In this document: one piece after another, positions 8,607 to 17,209 of the stretch
Layout: every line of letters starts with the position of its first letter
Position numbering within the stretch: the stretch's first letter is position 1
DNA from: an uncultured Burkholderiales bacterium
Lineage (GTDB): Bacteria > Pseudomonadota > Gammaproteobacteria > Burkholderiales > Burkholderiaceae_C
Reading direction: 5' to 3'
NCBI GenBank assembly: GCA_903871545.1
Contig: CAIQHG010000059.1
Coordinates: forward strand, 62,001 to 126,000
DNA: 64,000 nt
Program-made: the position numbers and the translations under genes
Notes under the pieces: model-generated
Databases searched by the model: none
What the model was told of the DNA's origin: nothing
The model's input: only the letters and a program-made list of their open reading frames with translations

Positions 8607-8792
8607 CCTTTAATTATGCTCCAAGGTTTATTCGGTTGTGCCGGATTATTAGAGGCCTCACAAAGCTTGTTATTGAAGGCAACTAAAAAGTATCAGTGGC
8701 ACTGGATTATCGTAATCCTTAGGCTGAGAGGTAAGTTCTTGCGTGTAGCATATATCCCCTGTTTGGTTTAATTTATCTGAAGGTATTGGATT

Positions 8793-9767
8793 ATGAAATT
8801 ACTTATTACGGGTGGCGCTGGCTTTGTAGGTTCTCGCTTGGCAATGCGATTACTGGCTGAAGGGGAACTGTATGGACAGAAAATTGATAAGTTGGTGATT
8901 TCTGATCAATTTGATCCTCCCACTTCCCTGTCAAGTAACCCTAAGGTGGAATGCCGTACATCCCCTCTTTTGTCGCAATGTGAAGTGTTGCATGAGGACA
9001 GATTTGATGGAGTTTTCCATCTCGCATCAGCGGTATCGGGGGAATGTGAGGATGATTTTGACTTAGGGCTTAGATCCAATCTTGATACCACCCGGGCTTT
9101 GTTAGATGCGCTAAGACGAGCTGGAAACTCGCCCAGGCTTGTTTTCTCAAGCTCTGTTGCCGTTTATGGTCCTGACCCTGCCCACCCTATGCCAGATACC
9201 GTGAGTGACCAAACTCTGCCTATGCCTCAAACTTCATATGGAACTCAAAAATTAATGTGTGAGCACTTAATTGCTGACTACACACGCAAAGGATTCATTG
9301 ACGGTAGAAGTGCCAGACTCATGACGGTTACAGTTCGCCCTGGTAAACCCAACGGGGCAGCATCCTCATTTTTTAGCGGTATTATCCGCGAGCCCTTAAA
9401 TGCAGAGGTCGCTATCTGCCCCGTTAAAGATAACGTTGCTCACCCTGTATCTAGTCCATCTTTAACCGTTCAAGGGCTGAAGACAGTTTATGAGGCCAGT
9501 AGAGAGGACTTTTTGGGACGAAGCGCAATCAATTTGCCGGCTTTAAACGTCACCGTCAAACAAATGTTAGACGCCTTGGAAAACGTTGCAGGTAAAAGTG
9601 TTCGCGAACTTGTTAAATTTGAATTCAACGAGCGTATTGCAGCCATCGTCTCCAATTGGCCAAAGGGTGCTTCCGCACAAAGGGCGGCACGCCTTGGTCT
9701 TCACAGTCCAAAGAATTTTGAGTCGATCATTGAGGAGTTCATCGCAGATCAAAAAGGTGTTGGCTAG
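8793..9767 (+). CDS. denD: NAD-dependent epimerase/dehydratase, D-erythronate dehydrogenase-like
   Basis: This extended short-chain dehydrogenase has an N-terminal NAD motif GGAGFVG at residues 7-13, catalytic Ser at about 119-121 (VFSSSVAVYG) and the YxxxK pair Y149/K153. The stretch from about 185 to 205 (VRPGKPNGAASSFF...REPL) is characteristic of DenD-type enzymes, which oxidise D-erythronate or related C4 acids at C2. The 324-residue length fits. The exact substrate cannot be read from sequence. It lies between dgoK and the dehydratase but is convergent with the latter, so it may be regulated separately. An OtnE/TcdE or Pdx-type partner for C4-acid use is not present in this window. Confidence 0.75.
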   Translation: MKLLITGGAGFVGSRLAMRLLAEGELYGQKIDKLVISDQFDPPTSLSSNPKVECRTSPLLSQCEVLHEDRFDGVFHLASAVSGECEDDFDLGLRSNLDTTRALLDALRRAGNSPRLVFSSSVAVYGPDPAHPMPDTVSDQTLPMPQTSYGTQKLMCEHLIADYTRKGFIDGRSARLMTVTVRPGKPNGAASSFFSGIIREPLNAEVAICPVKDNVAHPVSSPSLTVQGLKTVYEASREDFLGRSAINLPALNVTVKQMLDALENVAGKSVRELVKFEFNERIAAIVSNWPKGASAQRAARLGLHSPKNFESIIEEFIADQKGVG

Positions 9768-9779
9768 CAAAGACGGACT

Positions 9780-9824
9780 AAATGACGCTGCATTGTTGTG
9801 CTTATCACTCCAACCGCGTCATTT
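9780..9824. terminator. bidirectional hairpin between convergent genes
   Basis: Perfect 9-bp arms aaatgacgc (9780-9788) and gcgtcattt (9816-9824) enclose a 27-base loop between the convergent DenD-like and dehydratase genes. The A and T ends of the stem would serve either direction. The loop is long, so efficiency is uncertain. Confidence 0.5.
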
Positions 9825-9851
9825 TGGGTCATAACTATACGTTTGAGAGCT

Positions 9852-11588
9852 TCAGTGGTTGTCCCTTGGTACAAACGCGCCTCGTTTGCCCTTTAAAAAG
9901 TCCAGGTCAACCCCTTCATCGGCTTGCAAGACGTGGTCAATGTAGAGTTTCCAGTAACCGGAGTCTAGTTTTGGAGTTGGAGCTGACCATTTTGTTTTCC
10001 TTGCAGCCAACTCTTCATCGCTCACATGGAGATGCAGGCTTCTGTTTGGGACATCGAGTTCAATAATGTCTCCATTTTTAACTAACCCTAAAGGCCCCCC
10101 CGCAGCAGCCTCAGGTGCAGTATGCAAAATAACCGTTCCGTATGCAGTCCCGCTCATTCGAGCATCACTGATGCGGACCATATCCGTAATCCCTTTTCTG
10201 AGTACTTTAGGGGGCAAAGGCATGTTGCCAACCTCGGCCATTCCAGGGTAGCCCTTGGGCCCGCAGTTTTTGAGTACCAATATACAGCTTTCATCGACAT
10301 CCAAATTCTCATCATCAATTCTGGCGTGAAAATCCTCAATGTCCTCAAAAACAACCGCTCTACCTTTGTGGACCATTAAGGACGCTGAGGCGGCACTGGG
10401 TTTGATAACCGCACCTCTTGGGGCAAGGTTACCTTTCAGCACAGCAATACCCGCGTTTTCTTTAAACGGCGCCTGGAACGTTTTAATTACTCGTGGATCA
10501 TAATTAACTGCATTTGCGATGTTCTGGGACACTGATTTGCCTGAAACAGTAATGATCTCTTTGTGCAGTAAATGCTCAATCTCTTTCATTACCACGGGCA
10601 GGCCTCCTGCATAGCAAAAGTCCTCCATTAAATGATCCCCAGATGGCTGAAGGTTGACCAAACAGGGCAATTCACTGCCAAGTTTGTCAAAATCCTCTAA
10701 ATTTAAAGGTACTCCCAATCGACCTGCAATAGCGGTCAGATGGATCACCGCATTGGTTGACCCCCCAATGGCTGCGAGGGTTTTGATTGCATTTTCAAAG
10801 GCCTCTCGGGTAAGCACTTTTGAGAGGATCTGATCGCTGTGGACCATCTCCACTATTCTTCTGCCCGACATGCGTGCTAAAACGTTTCTTCGCCCATCAA
10901 CGGCTGGATAAGCTGCGTTACCCGGCAAGCCCACTCCAAGCGCCTCAACCATACTCGCCATTGTCGAGGCAGTCCCCATTGTCATGCAACTTCCGTGGCT
11001 CCTGTGCATGCAACTCTCTGCCTCAAAGAACTCCTCCAATTTGAGAGTGCCCGCACGAACTTGCTCACTCATGCTCCAAAGTCCTGTGCCAGACCCCAGC
11101 TCTTGACCCCTCCACTTTCCGTTAAGCATGGGTCCGCCGCTGACTCCTATGGTTGGAAGATCACAGCTTGCCGCGCCCATGAGCAGAGACGGCGTAGTTT
11201 TGTCGCACCCCATAAGAAGCACAACTCCGTCTATTGGGTTGCCTCGAATGCTCTCCTCGACATCCATACTGGCCAAATTCCTGTAAAGCATTGCTGTGGG
11301 CCTTAGTAAGACCTCGCCAAGTGACATAACTGGAAATTCGAGAGGAAAGCCTCCTGCCTCATACACGCCGATCTTAACTTGCTCGGCAAGGGTCCTGAAG
11401 TGGGAGTTGCAAGGGTTTAATTCACTAAAAGTATTGCAAATCCCAATGACGGGCCTGCCATCAAATTGATCGTGAGGGATACCCTTGCCTTTGAGCCAAC
11501 TTCGGTAAGCAAAGCCGTCTCTATCTTGCCTACCAAACCATTGCTGGCTGCGAAGATCTTTTGGATTTTTTTTAGGTGTGGAGCTCAT
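9852..11588 (-). CDS. IlvD/Edd-family aldonate dehydratase (L-arabinonate/xylonate dehydratase-like)
   Basis: The 578-residue protein belongs to the Fe-S dihydroxyacid dehydratase family and is closest in motif to the sugar-acid branch (L-arabinonate, D-xylonate and gluconate dehydratases). Cysteines fit the [2Fe-2S] ligand set of that branch: C60 (SELNPCNSH), C128 (MGCDKTTPS) and C201 (HGSCMTMGTAST). The early motif YRSWLKGKGIPHDQFDGRP is typical of AraC/XylD enzymes rather than IlvD proper. It removes water from an aldonate to give a 2-keto-3-deoxy acid, which DgoK nearby could phosphorylate. It is divergent from the reductase/transporter operon, and the shared intergenic region carries an inverted repeat. 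Substrate specificity is not resolved. Confidence 0.88.
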   Translation of the reverse strand: MSSTPKKNPKDLRSQQWFGRQDRDGFAYRSWLKGKGIPHDQFDGRPVIGICNTFSELNPCNSHFRTLAEQVKIGVYEAGGFPLEFPVMSLGEVLLRPTAMLYRNLASMDVEESIRGNPIDGVVLLMGCDKTTPSLLMGAASCDLPTIGVSGGPMLNGKWRGQELGSGTGLWSMSEQVRAGTLKLEEFFEAESCMHRSHGSCMTMGTASTMASMVEALGVGLPGNAAYPAVDGRRNVLARMSGRRIVEMVHSDQILSKVLTREAFENAIKTLAAIGGSTNAVIHLTAIAGRLGVPLNLEDFDKLGSELPCLVNLQPSGDHLMEDFCYAGGLPVVMKEIEHLLHKEIITVSGKSVSQNIANAVNYDPRVIKTFQAPFKENAGIAVLKGNLAPRGAVIKPSAASASLMVHKGRAVVFEDIEDFHARIDDENLDVDESCILVLKNCGPKGYPGMAEVGNMPLPPKVLRKGITDMVRISDARMSGTAYGTVILHTAPEAAAGGPLGLVKNGDIIELDVPNRSLHLHVSDEELAARKTKWSAPTPKLDSGYWKLYIDHVLQADEGVDLDFLKGKRGAFVPRDNH

Positions 11589-11679
11589 AAGCGTAAATAA
11601 ATGTCAACTAGTTATAGTTTTTTGTCAAAAAAATTAAGTCAAGGCACTCTAAATTGTAGGTGCAGTGGCCTCTAAATTA

Positions 11680-11724
11680 TCTGGGAAACTTGAACGGTAA
11701 TCATTGATGACTGATTTTCCCAGA
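11680..11724. promoter_or_regulatory. inverted repeat in the divergent sugar-acid promoter region
   Basis: The 269-bp gap between the divergent dehydratase and reductase genes contains perfect 9-bp arms tctgggaaa (11680-11688) and tttcccaga (11716-11724). Just to the left there is a near-duplicate of ggc(a)ctctaaatt at about 11644-11655 and 11668-11677. Symmetric elements here could be operators for a local-type regulator, or an RNA hairpin. No regulator gene lies in the locus. Confidence 0.4.
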
Positions 11725-11857
11725 CGTTATGAACTGAAATAAAGATTAAAAATATTTAAATCTTAGGGAATAACGGTATGTGAAAAAGCAATACCTTGCC
11801 TATACTATCCGATGAATTGACTAACGCGCATCCGGAAAAACCAGACGAAAGAAAGAA

Positions 11858-12808
11858 ATGGAACCCATCGAAATTTTAAAAGTTTCAAATATTCCCACTT
11901 TTTTAGTGGACGATTTGAATAAATCTTATTTAATGCACGACCACCATCATATCAACGACCCTGATGCGTTGAAAAGAGTCGTTGCATTGGTGGGCGGTGG
12001 TGATGCAAAGGTAGACCGAGGTCTCTTATCTTTGTTGCCTAACGTTAAAATGATATCTATTTTCGGGGTAGGCTACGACGGAGTAGACGTCCAAGCGGCC
12101 ATTGAGAAAGGAATCTCAGTTGGTCATACGCCAGGAGTTTTAAACGACGATGTTGCGGACTTGGCAATGGGTTTACTTTTAAGCGTTGCAAGGCAAATAC
12201 CCCGTGCAGACCAGTTTGTCAGGGCGGGAGATTGGGTGGATGGCCCCTTTAATTTAACAAAAAAATTGACTGGTTCCAGCCTGGGTATTGTCGGCCTAGG
12301 CAGGATTGGACAAGCGATAGCCAAAAGGGCGAGTGCTTTTGATATGAAGATCTCCTACACAGCACGCACACAAAAGAGCGATCTTCCTTATCCTTATTTT
12401 CCAAGCGTTAAAGCCTTGGCCGCAGAGGTGGATTTTTTGTTGGCCATCACACCGGGGGGGGATTCAACCAGGGGCATGATTAATCAGGAAGTATTCGAGG
12501 CTCTAGGTCCGAAGGGATACTTCATCAACGTGGCTCGAGGATCCGTAGTAGATCAGCCCGCAATGATCAAAGCGTTACAAAATAAAGTAATTGCTGGTGC
12601 TGGACTAGACGTTTATTTGGACGAGCCACGCATTGCCCCTGAAATTCGTCATCTACCAAACGTGGTGTTAACGCCTCACATTGCTAGCGGTACTTTTGAG
12701 ACGCGCCGTGCCATGGCAGACTTGGCTTTAGCAAACCTAGCCGCTTTTATTGCTGGGACTAAAATTCCAGCCCTAGTTCCAGAATGCCAAGCTGTGTTGG
12801 GCAGCTAG
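11858..12808 (+). CDS. D-isomer 2-hydroxyacid dehydrogenase (2-ketoaldonate/hydroxypyruvate reductase-like)
   Basis: The NAD(P)-binding motif GLGRIG lies at residues 146-151, and the catalytic triad R227 (NVARGSVVD), E256 (LDEPR) and H274 (LTPHIAS) is complete. At 316 residues it has the length of GhrB/TkrA-type reductases that act on glyoxylate, hydroxypyruvate or 2-ketogluconate. It is the first gene of an operon ending in gluconokinase. I infer that it reduces a 2-keto sugar acid to the aldonate that GntK then phosphorylates; glyoxylate or hydroxypyruvate is the alternative. A run of purines (gaaagaaagaa) just before the ATG serves as ribosome site. The promoter lies in the region shared with the divergent dehydratase. 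Confidence 0.85.
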   Translation: MEPIEILKVSNIPTFLVDDLNKSYLMHDHHHINDPDALKRVVALVGGGDAKVDRGLLSLLPNVKMISIFGVGYDGVDVQAAIEKGISVGHTPGVLNDDVADLAMGLLLSVARQIPRADQFVRAGDWVDGPFNLTKKLTGSSLGIVGLGRIGQAIAKRASAFDMKISYTARTQKSDLPYPYFPSVKALAAEVDFLLAITPGGDSTRGMINQEVFEALGPKGYFINVARGSVVDQPAMIKALQNKVIAGAGLDVYLDEPRIAPEIRHLPNVVLTPHIASGTFETRRAMADLALANLAAFIAGTKIPALVPECQAVLGS

Positions 12809-12833
12809 GCAAAATTTAAAAAAGGAGATCAAA

Positions 12834-14210
12834 ATGAAAATGAAATATCTGGTTAGTGCTTCTCTAATTGCTGCCGGTTTGATGGCAAACGGAGCAGCCT
12901 TTGCACAAGAAAAAATCAGTGTTTGGTGGGTCAAAGGATTCTACAAATCAGAGGACGATGCGCTTTTTGCTGCGATCAAAAAATTTGAGGAAAAACACAA
13001 AAATATCAAAATTGAGTTATCCCAATATCCTATTCAAGACATGTTGCCAAAAACCGTTGCCGCTCTTGATTCAGGAAACCCTCCCGATGTGGCTTACGCA
13101 GATCCATTTGACTTTCAGGTCACTGGATACTGGGCTTATGAGGGCAAATTAGAGGATATCAGCAGCGTTATTAATCCAATACGCTCGCGCTTTGCGCCCA
13201 ATACAGTTGAGACAACGTTTTTACTCAATAACAAAGAAAACAAACGTGCGTACTACGCATTCCCTCTCAAACAGCAAACCATGCATATTGAGTACTGGGT
13301 GGATATGCTAGCTGATGCAGGTTTCAAAGAATCGGATGTACCGACTAATTGGAAAGATTTCTGGAGTTTTTGGTGCGACAAGGCACAGCCAGCTTATCGC
13401 CAAAAAATGGGTACTAGGGTCTTTGGCATTGGCCAGCCTATGGGGGTTGATGCAACAGACTCATTCTTCTCATTTTTGACTTATATGGATGCTTACAACG
13501 TCAAATTATTGAGTGAATCTGGTAAGCTGTTGGTGGATGATCCTGACGTTCGAAAAGGCCTTATCTCTGCATTGTCGGACTACACGGCTATTTATTCAAA
13601 GGGCTGCACACCGCCGTCCTCCACCAGTTGGAAGGATCCGGATAATAACGTGGCATTTCATAACCGTACAACACTCATGACACATAACGCAACGATCTCT
13701 ATTGCTGCCAAATGGATGGATGACATGAATAATGCTTCCTTAACGGACGCGCAGCGCGAGATTGCAAAGAAAAATTACACGTTAAATATCCGTACGGCAG
13801 GTTGGCCTCTCAAACCAGACGGCTCAAAAATGCAATACCGTAGCGCGATTAAAACTGGTGTTATTTTTAAAGATTCCAAGCACAAAGCAGCAGCCAAGGA
13901 GTTCGTAAGTTTCATGCTTCAAGAGGAAAACTTAACCCCATATGTTGAGGGCTCACTTGGTAGATGGTTTCCCGTGACCACCGAGGGCCAAAAAAGGAAG
14001 TTTTGGCAAGAAGACGCACACCGAAGGTCCGTATTTAATCAATACGCAGCTGGGACAAACACTTTTGAGTTCACAAAGAATTTTCACTTTACGCAGTTGA
14101 ATAACGAAAATATTTGGGCCAAAGCAATGAACCGAGTGATCAACGAGAAGATACCCGTTGAGAAAGCGGTAGATGAGATGATTGAGCGAATGAAAACGGT
14201 TGCGAACTAA
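12834..14210 (+). CDS. ABC transporter periplasmic sugar-binding protein (CUT1)
   Basis: This 458-residue protein has a classic Sec signal peptide: a Lys start, a hydrophobic run, and cleavage after AAFA at about residue 24. The mature part is an extracellular solute-binding protein of family 1 (EKISVWWVKGFYKSEDDAL at its start, then LDSGNPPDVAYADPF). It delivers a sugar or sugar derivative to the two permeases encoded next. The ribosome site AAAGGAGAT is strong, as expected for the most abundant component of the system. The neighbouring kinase and dehydrogenases suggest a sugar acid, a keto sugar acid or a parent sugar, but the ligand cannot be read from sequence. Confidence 0.92.
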   Translation: MKMKYLVSASLIAAGLMANGAAFAQEKISVWWVKGFYKSEDDALFAAIKKFEEKHKNIKIELSQYPIQDMLPKTVAALDSGNPPDVAYADPFDFQVTGYWAYEGKLEDISSVINPIRSRFAPNTVETTFLLNNKENKRAYYAFPLKQQTMHIEYWVDMLADAGFKESDVPTNWKDFWSFWCDKAQPAYRQKMGTRVFGIGQPMGVDATDSFFSFLTYMDAYNVKLLSESGKLLVDDPDVRKGLISALSDYTAIYSKGCTPPSSTSWKDPDNNVAFHNRTTLMTHNATISIAAKWMDDMNNASLTDAQREIAKKNYTLNIRTAGWPLKPDGSKMQYRSAIKTGVIFKDSKHKAAAKEFVSFMLQEENLTPYVEGSLGRWFPVTTEGQKRKFWQEDAHRRSVFNQYAAGTNTFEFTKNFHFTQLNNENIWAKAMNRVINEKIPVEKAVDEMIERMKTVAN

Positions 14211-14265
14211 TTCATTTCTAAATTACAAATTGGGTTATTTAATCAAATCTATCCCATAATGACTC

Positions 14266-14303
14266 AAAAAAAGAGTGTGTCTTTTCATAAGGCGCACTCT
14301 TTC
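14266..14303 (+). terminator. intercistronic hairpin between binding protein and permease genes
   Basis: Arms aaagagtg and cactcttt form a perfect 8-bp stem around a 17-base loop in the 117-bp gap after the binding-protein gene, followed by tctcc. Such hairpins often attenuate or stabilise the upstream message so that binding protein is made in excess over permeases. No long U-tract follows, so full termination is unlikely. Confidence 0.5.
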
Positions 14304-14327
14304 TCCATCTTATAAGCACATTTAATT

Positions 14328-15206
14328 TTGAACTCCTCCGCCTCTTTAGCCGTAAACAACGGGCAAAAACCTGTTTCTCGTACAAGTTCCACCACACAGT
14401 GGGAATTTTGGGGGCGGGTCATGGTCGTACCCTACTTACTCATTTTCTTTATTTTTGTGGTGTACCCCGTTGGATACGGTTTATGGCTTGCTCGTCACCC
14501 AGATAGTTATGAGCGACTCTTGGCTGATCCTATCTTTTACAGGACACTTGCAAACACGCTTTTCTTTTTGGTGGTTGGGATCAATATTAAGATGGTGATT
14601 GCCCTGATGTTGTCTGGTTTTTTTGTTCAAAAGCGCTGGTGGATAAGCATCATCTCAGTGATCTTTATCCTGCCATGGGCACTTCCGTCGATCCCAACCA
14701 TCCTGTCCGTTCGGTTTATGTTAAATCCTGAGTGGGGGGTGATAAACACTAAGATATTTGAGCTCACTGGTGCAGATGGCCCCAACTGGTTAAATGAGCC
14801 GTTTCTGGCCCTATGTCTAGCAATAACGATGCATATATGGAAATCGTTGCCTTTTTGGACGCTCATCTTGGTTGCCGCACGCCTGTCCATACCGCTTGAG
14901 CAGTACGAGGCGGCGTCTGTTGATGGGGCAACCAATTGGCAAAAATTTAGATTTATCACATGGCCCTCCATGAAAACGATCTATCTCACGTCAACCATTT
15001 TGTCGATGATTTGGACCTTGGGTGACTTTAACAGTGTTTATCTGTTAACTGGAGGAGGGCCAGCTGACATGACCCACGTGCTGGCCACACTTGGCATCAG
15101 GTATTTGAGGCTTGACCAAGTTGATCTGGCAATGGCCTCAATTGTTGTAGCCTTACCTTTTGTGCTGCCCCTCGTCTTTTTCATGATGAAAAGACTTTCT
15201 AAGTAA
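14328..15206 (+). CDS. sugar ABC transporter permease 1 (MalF-like)
   Basis: This is an inner-membrane permease of the CUT1 family, with six predicted helices and the EAA coupling loop at about residues 195-214 (EQYEAASVDGATNWQKF). It pairs with the second permease and the ATPase that follow. The frame opens at a TTG (14328) with only a weak ribosome site. No ATG occurs until residue 32, inside the first helix region, so the TTG seems the real start. The N-terminal 28 residues are hydrophilic. The weak start after an intercistronic hairpin fits a low level of expression compared with the binding protein. Confidence 0.88.
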   Translation: MNSSASLAVNNGQKPVSRTSSTTQWEFWGRVMVVPYLLIFFIFVVYPVGYGLWLARHPDSYERLLADPIFYRTLANTLFFLVVGINIKMVIALMLSGFFVQKRWWISIISVIFILPWALPSIPTILSVRFMLNPEWGVINTKIFELTGADGPNWLNEPFLALCLAITMHIWKSLPFWTLILVAARLSIPLEQYEAASVDGATNWQKFRFITWPSMKTIYLTSTILSMIWTLGDFNSVYLLTGGGPADMTHVLATLGIRYLRLDQVDLAMASIVVALPFVLPLVFFMMKRLSK

Positions 15207-15252
15207 AGATGCTTGGTTTTAATCTTTGAATGAATTGAAACATAATTAAAAC

Positions 15253-16104
15253 GTGAAAAAATTTACTTTTAAAAATATTGCAACAGAGGCTAAATTGCTT
15301 TTGATTGGAGTCCCGCTAGTCATTTGGACATTGATACCTGTCTATCATTTATTTTTGTTCTCAATCTCGACCAAAGATTCCGCCACCTCTGGGCACTTAT
15401 GGCCGGTGCATCCCACGCTTCAAAACTTTGAGTTTGTGTTGTGGCAAAAACATTTTTACCTTAATTATTTTTGGATTCAAATGTGGAACTCGCTGTTAAT
15501 TGCGGTAGCGGTTGGGTTTTTGACTCTTTTTATTTCCACGTTTGCAGCCTTTGCTATATCAAGGCTTAAGGTCAGGGGGGGACGTACGGTTTTGAATCTG
15601 GCTTTGTTCACTTACTTTATTCCCGCTGCTTTTCTAGCAGTACCGATGTACAAAACAATGGGGCAATACGGTTTACTCAACAATCAATGGGCGCTTATAT
15701 TAGCGATGATAACGATTGCATCTCCATACTCAATTTGGGTTTTAAAACAAGCCTCTGATAAATTGCCCCTTGAACTTGATGAGGCTGCTCGTATGGACGG
15801 TGCAACACCATTGCAACTATTTCGATTGGTTTACTTGCCCCTGATGGTTCCCTCTCTTGTTGCGGTTGGAACGTACTCATTATTGCTTGCTTGGAATGAG
15901 TATTTGTATGCTTTTTTATTGTTGTCCAAAGAGGACAGTTTTACGGTCGGGGTGGCGCTTGGAAACTTTTTGTCCGCAGATGACTCCCCTTGGGAACTGC
16001 TCATGACGACTGGGCTTATTTATGCCTTGCCTCCAGCAGCTATTTATTACACCTTTAAGCGCTACATGGTGTCGGGCTTAACGGCTGGTGCTGTTAAGTC
16101 TTAG
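15253..16104 (+). CDS. sugar ABC transporter permease 2 (MalG-like)
   Basis: This second CUT1 permease has 283 residues, six helices and the EAA loop LELDEAARMDGATPLQLFRLVYLPL placed about 90 residues from the C-terminus. It forms the heterodimeric channel with the preceding permease. The start is a GTG (15253), again without a strong ribosome site. It lies 46 bp after permease 1 and 25 bp before the ATPase gene in the same operon. Confidence 0.9.
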   Translation: MKKFTFKNIATEAKLLLIGVPLVIWTLIPVYHLFLFSISTKDSATSGHLWPVHPTLQNFEFVLWQKHFYLNYFWIQMWNSLLIAVAVGFLTLFISTFAAFAISRLKVRGGRTVLNLALFTYFIPAAFLAVPMYKTMGQYGLLNNQWALILAMITIASPYSIWVLKQASDKLPLELDEAARMDGATPLQLFRLVYLPLMVPSLVAVGTYSLLLAWNEYLYAFLLLSKEDSFTVGVALGNFLSADDSPWELLMTTGLIYALPPAAIYYTFKRYMVSGLTAGAVKS

Positions 16105-16129
16105 ATCAATCGCTAATTGAAAGAGAAAT

Positions 16130-17203
16130 ATGGCTGAAGTTGCTTTTAGAAACATACAAAAATCTTACGGTAAAACCAAAATCATTCACGGCATCACCTT
16201 TGATATTGCCGAGGGAGAGTTTGTGGTTTTGGTTGGACCCTCTGGTTGCGGTAAATCCACTTTGCTCAGGATGATTGCAGGGTTGGAGGAGATTACGGAC
16301 GGTGAAATAAGAATTGACGGGCGTGTGGTAAACGATTTAGACGCTAAAGACCGAGACATTGCCATGGTCTTTCAAAGCTACGCTCTTTACCCCCACATGA
16401 CTGTTCGTGAGAATATGGGGTTTAGTTTGAGACTTCGCAGCGCGGACGCTGGGCTTACTAGTCAGCGGGTGAATGAAGCAGCAAAAATTCTCAACTTAGA
16501 TTCTTTGCTTGACCGTTACCCTAAAGAGTTATCGGGCGGCCAGCGCCAAAGAGTTGCGATGGGACGCGCCATTGTCAGAGATCCCAAGGTCTTTTTATTT
16601 GATGAGCCGCTCTCTAATTTGGATGCAAAATTGAGGGTTGCAATGAGAGCCGAAATAAAGTCCTTACACTACCGTCTTAAAACGACAACAGTCTATGTGA
16701 CACATGACCAAATTGAAGCAATGACAATGGCGGACAAAATTGTGGTGATGCATGACGGAGTTATTGAACAAATAGGCACTCCGTTGGATCTTTTCGATTC
16801 TCCTAATAATTTATTTGTTGCTCAGTTTATTGGTTCACCCTCCATGAATGTTGTGAAAGGCCAGGTCAGCTCAGACTCTAGCGGCAAGCTATGTGTGCGC
16901 GTTGCAGACTCTTTATGGCCCATTTCAGAGAAGGTGAATGTCGGTTTGGGTAGGGACGTTTTTTACGGCATCAGACCAACCGATATGCACCTCACTACGC
17001 AGGATCTAGGCATCTCAGCACAAGTCATCGTGGTTGAGCCAACCGGGGCGGAGACCGAGCTCTTATTAAGGGTTGGCAACGATCAAATTACCCTTGTCGT
17101 TCAAGGTCGGGTGAACCTTAGGCCCGATGAGAGAGTGTTTTTAAACACCAACACTGAGAAAGTTCATTTATTTGATGCGAACACTCAAATCCGTATTCAG
17201 TAG
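16130..17203 (+). CDS. sugar ABC transporter ATP-binding protein (MsmK/UgpC type)
   Basis: This 357-residue ATPase powers the sugar transporter. Walker A GPSGCGKST lies at about residues 36-44, the Q-loop in MVFQSYALYPHMT, signature LSGGQRQRVAMGRA near 134, Walker B VFLFDEPLSNLD and the switch histidine in VYVTHDQIEAM. The C-terminal 120 residues form the TOBE-like regulatory domain of the MalK/UgpC group, with the GIRPTDMHL motif. It may therefore be subject to inducer-exclusion-type control. A good purine-rich ribosome site precedes the ATG. Gluconokinase starts 6 bp after its stop. Confidence 0.93.
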   Translation: MAEVAFRNIQKSYGKTKIIHGITFDIAEGEFVVLVGPSGCGKSTLLRMIAGLEEITDGEIRIDGRVVNDLDAKDRDIAMVFQSYALYPHMTVRENMGFSLRLRSADAGLTSQRVNEAAKILNLDSLLDRYPKELSGGQRQRVAMGRAIVRDPKVFLFDEPLSNLDAKLRVAMRAEIKSLHYRLKTTTVYVTHDQIEAMTMADKIVVMHDGVIEQIGTPLDLFDSPNNLFVAQFIGSPSMNVVKGQVSSDSSGKLCVRVADSLWPISEKVNVGLGRDVFYGIRPTDMHLTTQDLGISAQVIVVEPTGAETELLLRVGNDQITLVVQGRVNLRPDERVFLNTNTEKVHLFDANTQIRIQ

Positions 17204-17209
17204 TCCCAC

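Noticed and set aside
10995-11306. plus-strand frames opposite the aldonate dehydratase
   Set aside because: They are antisense to a clear, complete enzyme gene and have no independent support.
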